Shown one piece after another: positions 12,421-23,801 of a stretch of 64,000 nt of DNA. The notes below the pieces were generated by a model that was not told where the DNA came from, did not search any database, and worked only from the letters and a program-made list of their open reading frames with translations. The translations under genes were made by a program, and so were the position numbers. Position 1 is the stretch's first letter. The number at the start of each line of letters is the position of its first letter. The stretch covers positions 325,001 through 389,000 of the forward strand of contig NW_023501075.1 of the NCBI RefSeq assembly GCF_014066305.1, in the 5' to 3' direction. This DNA comes from Letharia columbiana. Taxonomy: Eukaryota > Ascomycota > Lecanoromycetes > Lecanorales > Parmeliaceae.

Positions 12421-15400
12421 GGTGAAAGAAAGAGAAGAAGAGAAAGAAGAAGGAGAAGAAGAAGGGGCAGGAAGAGCGGTGAAGGAGGGATTGATATAGC
12501 TCTGAAAATTAGAGGATATGAGACGACAGCTGGGGGTTGTGTTGCTGAGTGGTTTTTTGCGTGGTCCCGGTATTCTCACCCATCCCAACTTTTTTTTCTT
12601 CCCTTGCGGGATGGATAGCTAGTTGTGTGCTCGTCCAGACGGAGTCTAGCGTAGGAACGCCAACCAGATTTCAGGCCTGTCTCGCCTGTGAATCCCGATG
12701 CCGAACTTTCCATCAAGGATGGCGTCTGCTACCAGCTCGATGACAGGGAGAGAGGATAGCGAATGGAAGAGTCCGATGGCATAGTATGCATCCAGGATCG
12801 CCTTCTGTGGAGTACGCGTCTGCAAGCCACGGCGCCCTTGATAAGACCTTACTGCCACCTTCTCCTTTCTCCGGAAGTCGTAATCGCAAACAAGAACAAA
12901 GGGAAGACGAATTGATCATCTTCGACTTCTGGACCCTTGAGGTCCGAGCGGGAGTCACATCAGTACAGGACCAATAGAGCAGCTTCTTTGCACGCTTCGC
13001 CCCCATTTCACCGCTCTCACCGCTTCACCCCCACGTTGACCATGGACGCGTGGGGTATATATTTAATACCTTCCATCTCGCTGGCGGCGGGATCTTAGGA
13101 GAGTATACCTACTAGGCTCTAGTGCGGCAGGGTGCTCAGAAGACGGGGGATCCTCCGGGGCTCCTCCCGGCCATTGAAAATTTCGCCAAGTATAAAAAAT
13201 TCCAGTAAGACCACTCTTTAATCTATCCCATCACAGCCCAAAATGAAGATATGAGGGGCTTTTTCTTCGCAGACACCAGAATCTCGGAAGTATTACCTAA
13301 TGGGTGAATGGCGTACACGACATTCCTTTGTTTTCTTTCCGCCACGGCAGTAACAATCTACACCATCAGGAGGACAACCTCTACCATTCTGACGTTCTAA
13401 GGCTTGGGCTCTGCTGAGATTGACTCTTTGGGCTCAATGGTCACTCCCCGAAATTGACAAATACTTCACGAGCTATCGGACGATCATCGGCTGGCTTCAC
13501 TCAATGCCTCTTATCTGGCTGGCAAACAGGCCGCATTTCCGTTTCCTGCCTCAACAAGATGCGTTAGGACGCCTGGGTAACACTCATGCACGCTGCTGCT
13601 TCAGGTTTGAGGACTGCAACCCTGGCTTCGTTGTACGGGCGCCGAGTCTGAAAGACACGAAAAGCGAGGCACAAAGTGAATTGTGCTGGTCACTGACATG
13701 AACGCTTGCGGATCTGTCATCAGTTGTTCGATCGGTTAGAATTGCTTTGTCGGTTGTGCGGCATCATTGCCCATCGGCGCATGGCAGTAACATGATCCGG
13801 GAGGACCTTGTGTTTTCACCAGTGCGTTATAGCTCACAGAGGCGGACCATTGCATGGATTTCTCTCATGGAGAAGAAAAAAGGTAGGCATCGTTCGTGAC
13901 CTTTTTTCGATTCGTGGCATATTCACCTCCGTGTGCCACAATGCTGACAAGGCTGAGAAGATCTCCGATGACTGTATGGAGAATGAGAAATCTTTATTGG
14001 ACACCCGCCGGCCCCTACGCATCTTCTTTTCCGACAACTCCACTCTCTGGATCGTTCAAAGGCTCATAAAGTTCAAATGGATAATACTTCTCTTCGCAAG
14101 AGCCTCCAGAAGCCTCATCCTAACGAGGTCAGACCTCCGCTTTCCGTAAAGCAATCAGCCGATCAAAGTGTCTCGGGTCGCCATCAAACTCCTGATCTTC
14201 AAAAGCCTTCCGATATCCAAATGTACAGACGACTGACTTTTGGACGCGAAAAGCTAGCCGGTACTCATTCAGCCTTTAGTCAAAGTCCATCAGTCACGCT
14301 GCTTAATTTGGCCAGCAATTCCCAAGAATGCCAAAGTATGAAGTTCAGAATTCCTAGTCGTCTACAATTACTAGTCCTTGACTCAACTGCTCGAAGCTGA
14401 AACATGCCATGCCTGGGTGGCTGCCACTTACACAACGCTCAGGTCAGCCGTGGTACAAAAAGGCAGCACGTGACCCCGTGAACATGGCGAGGCCAAAGCC
14501 GTCCACGTGGCAACGACATCGATGAAAGCATGTTTGTCTATGGAAAATCTGGATCGAAAATCATGGCTGGCATCCACAGCATTTAGCGTATGCAAAAACC
14601 CTTTTTTTTTATTTTTATTCATCAACGTCACAAATGCACGTTGAAGCGTAAACATTCCTATAGATACATTATTCTTCTTATCGCCGCCATCACACTACAG
14701 CTGAATTGTCAAAAATCTATCAATAAATATATGATTTGAATGCTTGGGAATTTACGCGAGGCGGTTTTCGCCGCTCCAGATTCAGATTCCCTTTTTCTCC
14801 TGGACTTGATATAGAAGAGTAGCCCATACCTGGATTCTTTAATATAAAGTTTCTGCCATATAGTCCTAGGGACCTAACCTTGTTATCATTCTTTACAGTC
14901 TGACTTATGAGTGTAGAGTGAAGAAATCGAACCTTGCGTTTACAAGGACTTTTGCACACGCTAAATTCAAGATGGCCATGTCGCCACAATTACGGAGTAC
15001 AACAGTGAATTAACTACCGTAATACTTTAGGCTTTTTGTCGCCGAGTACCCGAAGCCACTAAAGTTGACAACGAGATAAAAGTAAAGTAGTCACGTTATA
15101 TCTTGTATACACGTGTTTTAGGATTTTGGACAAGAGAACGCGCTCGTTTCTCTCGGAACCGTTCGACTTCACCAGGTTCGATGGTCCGAGAGTCACAACC
15201 TCGTGCTTCTTAGTCTTGGAAGGGAAACCCGTTATTGGGGCAAAGACGTTGATAGAACTGCGAGCTCTGGAATTTGACTAACCTCATCCGAGAAATCGAG
15301 GCTGTAGGTACCAGAAAGTGTCTTCACATATGGCCATGTCATCGTTCGATCGTTGCCTGCACTGACCTCCGGAACAGCCTAATGACCAGCGCTGATCAAT

Positions 15401-16633
15401 CAAACCCTCAGCGAGTAGCTCTGACTTTGATCAGGTACAACCAACCGAGCCCGCCCATACCTGTTCGAAGCTCTTCAGCTCTGGCTCACATAGTAGAAGG
15501 GTTCGCTTCCTAACTCTTCTCGAGATCTACGACCGCAGCTTTGGATTCTATGAGCGCTGCATATTTGCCTCCGCAGTCAACACGTTTGGCTTCCAGAAGC
15601 ATTCAACATTTCTTGGGCAAAACCATATATCTTGAATGGCAAGGTTAGACGCCACAAATTCATGATTGCCGGTAAGACTGAGACTGTACCTCAACGATAA
15701 GCCTTCATGCTACACAATCCTTTTGCTCAAGGTAGCTTTAGACTTTGTGGCCATCGCGCAAAGACCGGCTAGCATCGCTTTCCCCAAATCACCCGCTCCG
15801 GCCTCTCGCTTCTCACCTGCGACTTCAACGTTACTTGGCGTACTCAGAGGCCTTGTGATGCATCCGGATGGTTCCGCCCAAGCCTTCTTCCGCCTCGCGA
15901 GCCTTGATTGTCTTGGCAAGGAGAAGGCAGTAGCATCAGGGCCGATGGTGCATGTCTATTCATCTCAAAGACTCTAGCCATTTCGTGTTTGTCCACGTCA
16001 ATGTAGCAGCACTTCTCATCATTTTCCATTATCTTCTCCGACTAGTTCGGGGCATCTAGAAGCAGTCGAGATCAACGGTAATACTGTATGTATGACTTGT
16101 ATATGCTTTTGACTTTACATCATGCCTTTCTAAGTGTCTTGCATATGCTTAACATTCTCCACACTCCGACGCCTCCAGCCGCCAGCCGTAATGGGTGTTT
16201 AACTCTGGTGGCTGATCGGAGTGGGGACAGCGAATTCTTATCTTCTTTCAATAGGGCTTTGCCACCGTGGGTACCTGAAAGCACACGTTCTCCACATTTT
16301 TTGGTTCCTGGCAACGTCTCTCTGTTTCAAGTCTCTTTGACTTCTTGCAAAACGTGTCCACGAGACCAGCTAGACTTTGCAAGCAATGGATCGCCTCGTG
16401 AGGCCGGTAAACGAGCACGAGTATCAACCGTTTAGCATGGAGCGTGGATTCTATAAGAGAGACTCACGAGCCCACGTTTCTTCTCTATCTTGTTCATCAC
16501 ACAGCCAACAGCCTCTCAGTCTCTCACTCCACGAGCATTCGACCCGTTCTACCATAGAAACTGCAACGTTAGAACGACAACGCCATCCAGCAAACGCCTC
16601 TTACCACTCAAATCTTCGCACGTTCGCATCGCC
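12421..16633. other. 4.2-kb gap without a supported gene
   Basis: Many short ORFs on both strands (up to about 115 codons) show no family resemblance or codon bias. A TATA-like stretch (TATATATTTAATA) lies at about 13056-13068. Base composition is ordinary, so this is neither a RIP block nor a visible transposon. The last few hundred bases are the presumed promoter and 5' UTR of the mucin-like gene. Confidence 0.4.
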
Positions 16634-19600
16634 ATGCGTTCCCACGTCATTATCCCTTCCCTTCTGGGACTAGCCGCTGCGGCTCCACGTGCTGCCGAGC
16701 AGAACGTTGAAGAACGTGGCCAGGGCGCCGTTTGGGCTTCCTGGAGAACGGCTACTACCACCAGTGCCAGTGCCACCGGCTGGACCGGCTCCACCGCGGC
16801 TTCTTCCACTTGCAATGGCCCGGTCACCGTAACTGTTACGGTTGATCATACCACCCAATGCAGCGCTTCTTCTTCTACTGCTCCAACCTGGTCGTCTTCG
16901 CCGACAAGCAGCGGCCATTCTACGACACCATCAACTTGGTTTCAGACATCTCCTTCAAGCAGCGCTTCTTCTTCTACTGCTCCAACCTGGTCGTCTTCGC
17001 CGACAAGCAGCGGCCATTCTACGACACCATCAACTTGGTTTCAGACATCTCCTTCAAGCAGCCAATCCACTCATTCCAGCATTCAATCAACTAGCTCTCC
17101 GAGACTTCCCAACGACAGCAGCTTATTCCAGCATTCAATCGACTAGCTCGCCTAAGACTTCTCCAACGAGCAGCCAGCCTACTTATTCCAGCATTCATTC
17201 GACAAGTTCTTCCGAGACTTCTCCAACGAACAGCCAGTCCGCTCATTCCAGCATTCAATCGACTAGCTCGCCTAAGACTTCTCCAACGAGCAGCCAGCCT
17301 ATTTATTCCAGCATTCAATCGACTAGCTCTTCCGAGACTTCTCTAACGAGCAGCCAGCCTACCCATTCCAGCATCCATTCGACTGGCTCTTCCGAGACTA
17401 CTCCAACGAGCAGCCAGCCTACCCATTCCAGCATCCATTCGACTGGCTCTTCCGAGACTACTCCAACGAGCTCGCCAGCCAATACAAAGACCACAGGATC
17501 TAGCTCATCAAGCCCCACATGGGTTACCACAAAGACTTCGGGCTCTAGCTCCTCGGATTTCACACCAGTAACGTCGAAGACCATAGGTTCTAGCTCATCA
17601 ACTTCCACCCCAGTCACCACAAAGTCTGCGGGATCCAGTTTCAGCTCATCAACTTCCACCCCAGTCACCACAAAATCTACGGGATCCAGTTTCAGCTCAT
17701 CAACTTCCACCCCAGTCACCACGAAGTCTGCGGGATCCAGTTTCAGCTCATCAACTTCCACCCCAGTCACCACAACATCTACGGGATCCAGTTTCAGCTC
17801 ATCAACTTCCACCCCAGTCACCATAAAGACAGCTGGGTCCAGCTCTAGCTCTACCCCATCAATTAGTCTTTCCAGCGGCACGAGCAGCACGCATACAGAG
17901 ACGTCCACATCCAGCAGTAGCAAGATCTCTGGGTCCTCATCTAGTATACCTACTTGGACGTCCACTTCTGCATCCAGTGGCAAGATATCTGGGTCATCCT
18001 CAAGTGTACCTACTTGGACGTCCACTTCTGCATCCAGTGGCAAGACATCTGGGTCATCCTCAAGTATACCTACTTGGACGTCCATTTCTGCATCCAGTGG
18101 CAAGACATCTGGGTCATCCTCAAGTATACCTACTTGGACGTCCACTTCTGCATCCAGTGGCAAGACATCTGGGTCATCCTCAAGTATACCTACTTGGACG
18201 TCCACTTCTGCATCCAGTGGCAAGATATCCGGGTCATCCTCAAGTACCCCAACGTGGACATCTACATCCACCAGCGGTAGCAAAACGTCTGGCACTTTTT
18301 CAAGTACACCTACATGGACATCCACATCCAGCAGCAGTACAAGCATGCCTACTGGGACATCCATTTCCAGTAGCAAGGCTTCTGGCACTTCTTCAAGCAC
18401 CCCCACATGGATATCCACATCCAGCAGCGAGACTTCCGGCGCTTCAAGCACGCCAGCAACCATAAGCAGTCCCTCAGTCTCGCCCTCAATCTCGCTCTCT
18501 GGAACCTCAAGCACGCCAGTAACCATAAGCAGTCCCTCAATCTCGCCTTCAATCTCGCTCTCTGGGACCTCAAGCACGCCAGCAACCATAAGCAGTCCCT
18601 CAATCTCGCCTTCAATCTCGCTCTCTGGGACCTCAAGCACGCCAGCAACCATAAGCAGTCCCTCAGTCTCGCCCTCAATCTCGCTCTCTGGAACCTCAAG
18701 CACGCCAGCAACCATAAGCAGTCCCTCAGTCTCGCCCTCAATCTCGCTCTCTGGAACCTCAAGCACGCCAGCAACCATAAGCAGTCCCTCAATCTCGCCC
18801 TCAATCTCGCTCTCTGGGACCTCAAGCACGCCAGCAACCATAAGCAGTCCCTCAATCTCGCCCTCAATCTCGCTCTCTGAAACCTCAAGCACGCCAGTAA
18901 CCATAAGCAGTCCCTCAGTCTCGCCCTCAATCTCGCTCTCTGGAACCTCGAGCACGCCAGCAACCATAAGCAGTCCCTCAATCTCGCCCTCAATCTCGCT
19001 CTCTGGAACGTCAACATCTAGCTCAAGCACACAAGCCTACACTTGCACAGCCTCACCAGCAGCGCAGTCCGGATTTTCAGGCCCAGTCAAATTCAACGGC
19101 GCCATCCAAGCACCTTCCGGTTCCACCTACATTGGTGTCAAATTCGAAGCCGGTACTGAGCTCGATGTTGCCTTCTGCGCCCAGCAGTGTCTCGAGAATA
19201 CTGCCTATGACAAAGCTCACCCCAACTCGGACGGCTCCTACATGCCTTGCAACTTCTTCAATGCTTACTTGGGCTACACTAATGGTCAGATTGATGGTAC
19301 GCACTGCGCCGAGTATACAACTACATATGGCTCACCCTATGATACCAATGTCGGACAATACCAGAATGGTGCTTACTACGCCGTCGAATGCAGCTTTGGA
19401 TACAGCTTGACCCCACAGGATTGCGGATCAATTGACTGCGGCTCTAGCTCCAGCTCTGCCCCAGCTACCTCCGCAACCTCGTCCACGACAGTCTCTAGCC
19501 CCATCTTCAGCTCCACGGCTCCCAGCTCCACAGCTCCCAGCTCCACGGCTCCCAGCTCCACGGCTCCCAGCTCCACGGCCCAGCCCACGCTCAGCTCACG

Positions 19601-20118
19601 GCCCAGCCACGCCCGCATCATCAACTGCCGGCACACCAACTTCCCTCACCTCCAGTACACCAGCGCCCACCACCATGAGCACCAAGACCAAGAACCAGAG
19701 CAAAACCCCCGTCGTCCTGACATCCACCACAGACGTCATCACCACCGAGATCGTCTACACCACGGTGACCAGCTGCCCCGTCTCAACCACAACCCACCAC
19801 AACGGCGGAAGCACATCCGTCGAAACCATCACCAGCACATCCACATTCCTCACCACAGACACAGTCACGACCTGCTCAAAATGCACCGTCACCACACCAA
19901 TCTTCAGCCCACCCACGCCCGCTTCCACGACCACAGAGCAGGCCTGGACTGCCATCTCGACCACGGCTTCCAGCACATCGCAGCAGGCTTGGAGCACATC
20001 GCCAACAGTGTCGCAGCAGACATCGAGCCCGCCGCAGAATTCCGCTACTCAGGCCGCTTCTGTCAAGCCTTCGACTACCATGGTAACTATGACCAAGGGC
20101 CAAGGATCCTCCTGGTAG
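16634..20118 (+). CDS. secreted Ser/Thr-rich (mucin-like) surface protein with PAN/apple-like domain; two frame breaks
   Basis: ATG at 16634 starts a signal peptide (MRSHVIIPSLLGLAAAAPR). About 700 Ser/Thr/Pro-rich residues in tandem repeats follow, probably O-mannosylated. A Cys-containing domain comes next (19060-19440: GVKFEAGTELDVAFCAQQC, YMPCNFFNAYL, HCAEYT, NGAYYAVECSFGYSL), of the PAN/apple-like type seen in fungal surface proteins. The C-terminal tail is Thr-rich with VYTTVTSCPVSTTT, like other fungal wall proteins. No single frame covers it. The first frame ends at 17146; the second takes over at about 17095-17125, where one repeat unit is 8 nt short; the third takes over at about 19565-19620, in a near-duplicate of CACGGCCCAGCC. 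Neither break contains a usable GT..AG intron. They are either assembly or sequencing errors in repeats, or a genuine pseudogene or slippage state. No GPI signal is visible at the end (MTKGQGSSW). Likely role: wall structure or adhesion. Confidence 0.6.
16860..17057 (+). repeat. 99-bp unit, two near-identical copies
   Basis: Coding tandem duplication of 33 residues (SASSSTAPTW...TSPSS). The two copies look identical, which suggests a recent duplication. Confidence 0.85.
17066..17480 (+). repeat. 60-bp coding tandem repeat, about 7 copies
   Basis: Unit encodes YSSIQSTSSPKTSPTSSQPT and variants. The second unit is 8 nt short and causes the first frame break of the gene. Confidence 0.8.
17597..17850 (+). 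repeat. 51-bp coding tandem repeat, about 5 copies
   Basis: Unit encodes STSTPVTTKSAGSSFSS (17 residues) with one or two substitutions between copies. Confidence 0.8.
17930..18290 (+). repeat. 60-bp coding tandem repeat, about 6 copies
   Basis: Unit encodes SGSSSSIPTWTSTSASSGKT; the middle copies differ by only one to three bases. Confidence 0.85.
18446..19010 (+). repeat. 63-bp coding tandem repeat, 9 copies
   Basis: Each unit encodes 21 residues beginning GTSSTPATISSPS and ending SPSISLS. Copies alternate SVSPS/SISPS and PATIS/PVTIS. The array is open in several frames on both strands because of its low complexity. Confidence 0.9.
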
Positions 20119-20637
20119 ACGCATCAGATCTAGGCCAGACAGTCAGCGATCATACAATCATACAATCATTTCAAGCGTTTAGATTTGGATATTCACTCAT
20201 TTAGCATTGGAGTTGGACTGGGACATTCATTTAGACATCGTATAGACTACTGCTCTTCAGCGATTCGGGAAACGGTTGGCGTCATTCGCTTTTTGATACA
20301 GCTTTAGCAATCCACAGGGTTTCTCACCACTTTCGACTCTCTTCCACACTTCCTTAAATCGATGTGACTCTTTCCTTCTGTTCTTTCTTTCTTTCTCTCT
20401 TTCTCGTTCCCGCTCATTCCTGATCTGTTTTTTTTTCTCTTGGTGTATTTACTTTTTCTTTGGGTGATCGACCGGGAGACAAGACATCTCTACATAGCAG
20501 AAGCATCGCGTGGCATTTCACCAAGGTAACAAGACAGCTCTGGAGGACTGAAGGAGCTTTCTGCGCCCGAAATTCTGGATATGCGGCCCCGATTCGCTAC
20601 CAAAGGGGATGCATTTACTCCGAAAATACTGAACTCT
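20119..20637. other. 3' flank of mucin-like gene
   Basis: No gene seen. T- and CT-rich runs at about 20380-20460. Confidence 0.4.
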
Positions 20638-20998
20638 CCTCTTTCTCTCCTGCTCCTTCCTCCCCTTCTTCCTCCCCCTTCTCCTTTTTTCCCTCCCCTC
20701 CCCTCCCCCTCCCCTTCCTCCCCTCCCCCATCTCCCCATCTCCCCATCCCCCACCCCCCTTCTCCCCTCCCCTCCTTCCCTCCCCCCCCCTTCCTCCTTT
20801 CCCCCCCCTTCTCCCCTCCCCTCCCTCTCCCCATCCCCCCCACCCATCCCCCATCCCCCACCCATCCCCCCATCCCCCCCTCCCCCCCCCATCCCCCCCC
20901 ATCTCCCCCCATCCCCCCCCCCCCCTCCCCCCCACCCCCCCCCCAAAGCACCCAATCAACCAACCCCCCCAACCAAAACGCACCCCCCCCCCCCCCCC
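20638..20998. repeat. homopyrimidine-homopurine tract, about 360 bp
   Basis: The plus strand is almost only C and T, with a few A in CCCATCCCC units, and ends with runs up to C16 (20983-20998). The complementary strand is G-rich in G4-G8 runs. Such tracts can form triplex (H-DNA) or G-quadruplex structures. ORFs here on both strands (Pro/Ser-rich or Gly-rich) are composition artefacts. Confidence 0.85.
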
Positions 20999-21491
20999 TT
21001 CCTACCCACAACCCGAACCAAGAACAGAAGAAAAAGCGCCTCCTATCCGCACCCAGGCAAGCGAACCCCTCTTCGCAAAGCGATAGAGGGAGATTTAAGG
21101 GCGTGTCTAGACGGCCACCTGAGGTACTTGGGCGAGGTAGGTCGTGGTGGGTTCGCAGATATGGAGTCAGGAGGGTGAGCGGGCTGCGTGGTGTTGGTTG
21201 CTGCGGGGGGTTTGGAGGGTTGATTGGGTGGTTGGTTGATTGATTGATTGGGGTATCCTTTGTTGGAGTTGAAGGAAGGGGCTTTGTGCTATCGAGTGTT
21301 TCTGCCATGTGGGTTTTGGGCTGTGGAAGAGGAGGGAGGGTCTGTGGGGTGGTTTGTTGGTGGCAGATGATGTAGATGTATATGTGTCTGATGGAATGAA
21401 TGCATATCTGTGATATCGGAGTATTTTTTTGTATATATAGATAGATGGAGATATATTTTTAAATTGTTCTTCTCCAGACATTGTTTAAATA
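20999..21491. other. 3' flank of GH76 gene, no gene seen
   Basis: Contains short (GGTTGATT)-like and TATATA stretches; no coding evidence. Confidence 0.4.
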
Positions 21492-23354
21492 TCATCCCCC
21501 CTCCTGCTTTGACTCCACTAGTCTCCAAAGCGCCCTCAGGACCGCCACACCTCCGCTCTGCGTTTCCACAGTCCTGCCTCTTCCTCTGTCGTTGATGTCG
21601 CGGGATCTCACTTCATTATCACGCCCGTCATAATCGCGCCAACTCCTTTCCTGATTCCCAAGGTCCTTGTCCATATCGCATTTGTACATTACATCGTCTT
21701 CCGGCAGTCGCCATATCTCATCCATCGGCACGCCTTCATTCCTATAATCCGTCCCTTGTGTATTCGGGCCCTCGAACTCATCGTCCTCTTCATCTCCATG
21801 CCGTCGCCGCCTTGCAGGCCTACCCCACCATTCTCCATACTCGCCGTCTTGATTTCTCGTCAGGTATGCAGCGAACGCATTATGGCGTATCCAATCACCG
21901 TATTCCTCGCAGCTCTTTTGGTGCAGCTGTTTAGTTTCTTCATCGTCTAGCAAAGTCTCTCCGTTTTCACCCCATTCCTGGCGGATTAGTGGACTGCAAA
22001 ATAGCGTCAAATGATGGAAGTAGATCCCCTTGAACGTTTGCGAATTCTGGCTGCATGACCCACTCCAATCGCACAATTCCTCCATCACGCCACCTCTTCC
22101 TAGACCGGCCCAGCGGTATCGTTGCTCCGTGTTACGGTCTTCCCATCCAGTCGCGCGGATCACGTTGCGCACCAGTTCATGCCCGTCTTCCAAATAACAT
22201 CTTGAGCCCGTAGCTTCCCACAACCCTTTCAGCCCAGATAGGATAACGCCTTGATTGTATGTGTACACGTTTTCAGCCCTCATATCACATTTTCCTGTCC
22301 CGTTACTCCCATTCTTTCCGCCTCGCCAGCCGGTGATGTGGAAGCCATCCACGTATAACCCGTCTTTGTTCCTCATCTTGCTCTCTTTCAACCACTTATA
22401 AGCTTCCGCCGCGTTGTCCAGGTATCGTACATCGTGTGCCTTCGCAGGCGGTAGGCCCGTATGGGTGAGGAAAGGTGAGGAGTCGCTATCCCCAGGAAAG
22501 TATAGGTACATGCTTACCGAAGCAGCGATGTAGAGTTCATTCGTTATGGCGTTCTTGTAAGGCGCGAGGTGGGGATTCCAGAGCATACCACCACCGCAGA
22601 GAGTAGTGTCCCAGCCGCGAGAGGCGAGATCATAGAAGAGGCGGGCGCGGTGCGCGAATTGGGGAATGAATTGGCTGGCGTACCATGTTGCATTCTTGTC
22701 GTCGGATGAGGTGTAATGCAGCGAGGAGTGTAGCTTGATGAATTTTATAGCTTCCAACCATCCGAGAACTACCCACAACATATCATCGTAGGCCTGTGTG
22801 CGCAAAGCGAACGCATTCTCGCCAAAATAAAAAGACGTGATTTGGGTAAAGTAACGGTTGATTAGGTTCTCGTGGTCGCGTGCTTCGTCTATGCAGAGGA
22901 GAGAGGTGGGTTTGAGCGTTTGAGCGTAGGATGTCATTGCGAGGAGGGTTGCAGAGACTTGAGTGCCCATTACTGCGGCTGTCCAATCAATGGCTTTGGG
23001 CCAGGTTCCATAAGCGACGGCGAAGAAGTGGTTTTCCATTGTCTCGAGGGCGTTGAGAAGGGCGGTGTAGGTTGAAGGGTATGTGTTGGGTTCTTGTGGT
23101 GTAACCCTGAGTAACGGCGCGTTGTCGTCAGCAGTGAATGCATGCTGTTGCGGCAGACCCTTTTCGCCCAACAGTGGTTTTGAGTCGACCAGCGAGCGTT
23201 GTGCTACAACTTCATCATTTGATACTGACCCGGCCCCCCCTTGGCCTGGGAGCGCAGTGACAAAGCTTGAAGCAGAGAGGTATATAAAGGAGAAGACGAG
23301 CCATGGTGCAGCAGCGCTGCCACGATTCAGAGACCGCACAATCATCGTGTGCAA
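21492..23354 (-). CDS. glycoside hydrolase family 76 (endo-alpha-1,6-mannanase / Dcw1-Dfg5 type)
   Basis: Single exon, 620 aa. The N-terminus is a signal peptide (MIVRSLNRGSAAAPWLVFSFIYLSASSFVTA). Family blocks: YTALLNALETMENHFF, GTWPKAIDWTAAVMGTQVSATL, the catalytic Asp pair AYDDMLWVVLGWLEAIKF (D190/D191), CGGGMLWNP, YKNAITNELYIAASVSMYLYF, and AENVYTYNQGVILSGLKGLWEATG. GH76 enzymes act on alpha-1,6-mannan; fungal Dfg5/Dcw1 relatives are thought to transfer GPI-protein glycans onto wall polymers. The C-terminal ~110 residues are acidic/basic and low in complexity (RRRRHGDEEDDEF), beyond the catalytic domain, and no GPI signal is seen, so the protein is probably secreted. The start at 23354 is followed by a second in-frame ATG three codons later. 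The tRNA-Leu gene lies about 350 bp upstream on the same strand. Confidence 0.92.
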   Translation of the reverse strand: MHTMIVRSLNRGSAAAPWLVFSFIYLSASSFVTALPGQGGAGSVSNDEVVAQRSLVDSKPLLGEKGLPQQHAFTADDNAPLLRVTPQEPNTYPSTYTALLNALETMENHFFAVAYGTWPKAIDWTAAVMGTQVSATLLAMTSYAQTLKPTSLLCIDEARDHENLINRYFTQITSFYFGENAFALRTQAYDDMLWVVLGWLEAIKFIKLHSSLHYTSSDDKNATWYASQFIPQFAHRARLFYDLASRGWDTTLCGGGMLWNPHLAPYKNAITNELYIAASVSMYLYFPGDSDSSPFLTHTGLPPAKAHDVRYLDNAAEAYKWLKESKMRNKDGLYVDGFHITGWRGGKNGSNGTGKCDMRAENVYTYNQGVILSGLKGLWEATGSRCYLEDGHELVRNVIRATGWEDRNTEQRYRWAGLGRGGVMEELCDWSGSCSQNSQTFKGIYFHHLTLFCSPLIRQEWGENGETLLDDEETKQLHQKSCEEYGDWIRHNAFAAYLTRNQDGEYGEWWGRPARRRRHGDEEDDEFEGPNTQGTDYRNEGVPMDEIWRLPEDDVMYKCDMDKDLGNQERSWRDYDGRDNEVRSRDINDRGRGRTVETQSGGVAVLRALWRLVESKQEGG

Positions 23355-23706
23355 AATGCAAAGACTGAAAGCAGAGAGGAAGCAACTGCCAGCAGCTCAG
23401 CAGTAGCTACCAAAGACCCAAATGTAGTGAGGAAGACGCATATTGTACAGTTTGGAGTATGATGCTCTCTTCGCTGCTCAATTGATAGAGCAGTAAGAAA
23501 GAAGAAGCGAAAAGTATGATGCAATTGCAATTTGGACCATTCGAGAACAAGGTTGGAGGCCGCAATGCGGGATAGGCGCGCTAGCCCCGATCTTGCCGCC
23601 AAGCTCTGGCGGATACCTCCGCCACAGAAAAAGAGACATCGCTGATACCTGTCATGACAGAGACATCGAAAAACAATTTGGGATCCCGAAGATGGCAAAA
23701 ATGTAT

Positions 23707-23801
23707 TGACAACTGAGGGATTCGAACCCTCGCTCTTTCGAACTAGTAGATACTGTTTACAGTTCCTGAAACTAGCGCCATAACCACTCGGCCAAGTTGC
23801 C
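23707..23801 (-). tRNA. tRNA-Leu(CAG) with 16-nt intron
   Basis: On the minus strand a 7-bp acceptor stem (GGCAACT with AGTTGTC, one G-U pair) encloses a D-arm (GCCGAGTGGTTATGGC), an anticodon stem CTAGT/ACTAG with loop TTCAGG..T giving anticodon CAG, a longer type-II-like variable arm (TTCGAAAGAGC) and a T-arm GAGGG-TTCGAAT-CCCTC. The discriminator is A, as expected for Leu. The intron (23749-23764, AACTGTAAACAGTATC) sits after position 37 in the canonical place and contains CTG, able to pair with the anticodon. It decodes CUG as leucine, so this genome does not use the CTG-Ser code of some yeasts. Confidence 0.93.

Noticed and set aside
12421..12588. 56-codon upstream extension of APRT
   Set aside because: Ser/Pro-rich, no recognisable targeting signal, and the CT-rich sequence looks like a 5' leader; the ATG at 12420 gives a normal-sized enzyme.
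17315..19030. 571-codon open frame on the minus strand (EVPESEIEGEIEGLLMVAGVL repeats)
   Set aside because: It mirrors the Ser/Thr-rich tandem repeats of the plus-strand gene. The same low-complexity DNA is open in several frames; the plus frame has the signal peptide and the PAN-like domain.
20460..21308. Overlapping Pro/Ser-rich (+) and Gly-rich (-) ORFs up to 272 codons
   Set aside because: Product of the homopyrimidine/homopurine tract; open in nearly all frames, so not evidence for a protein.
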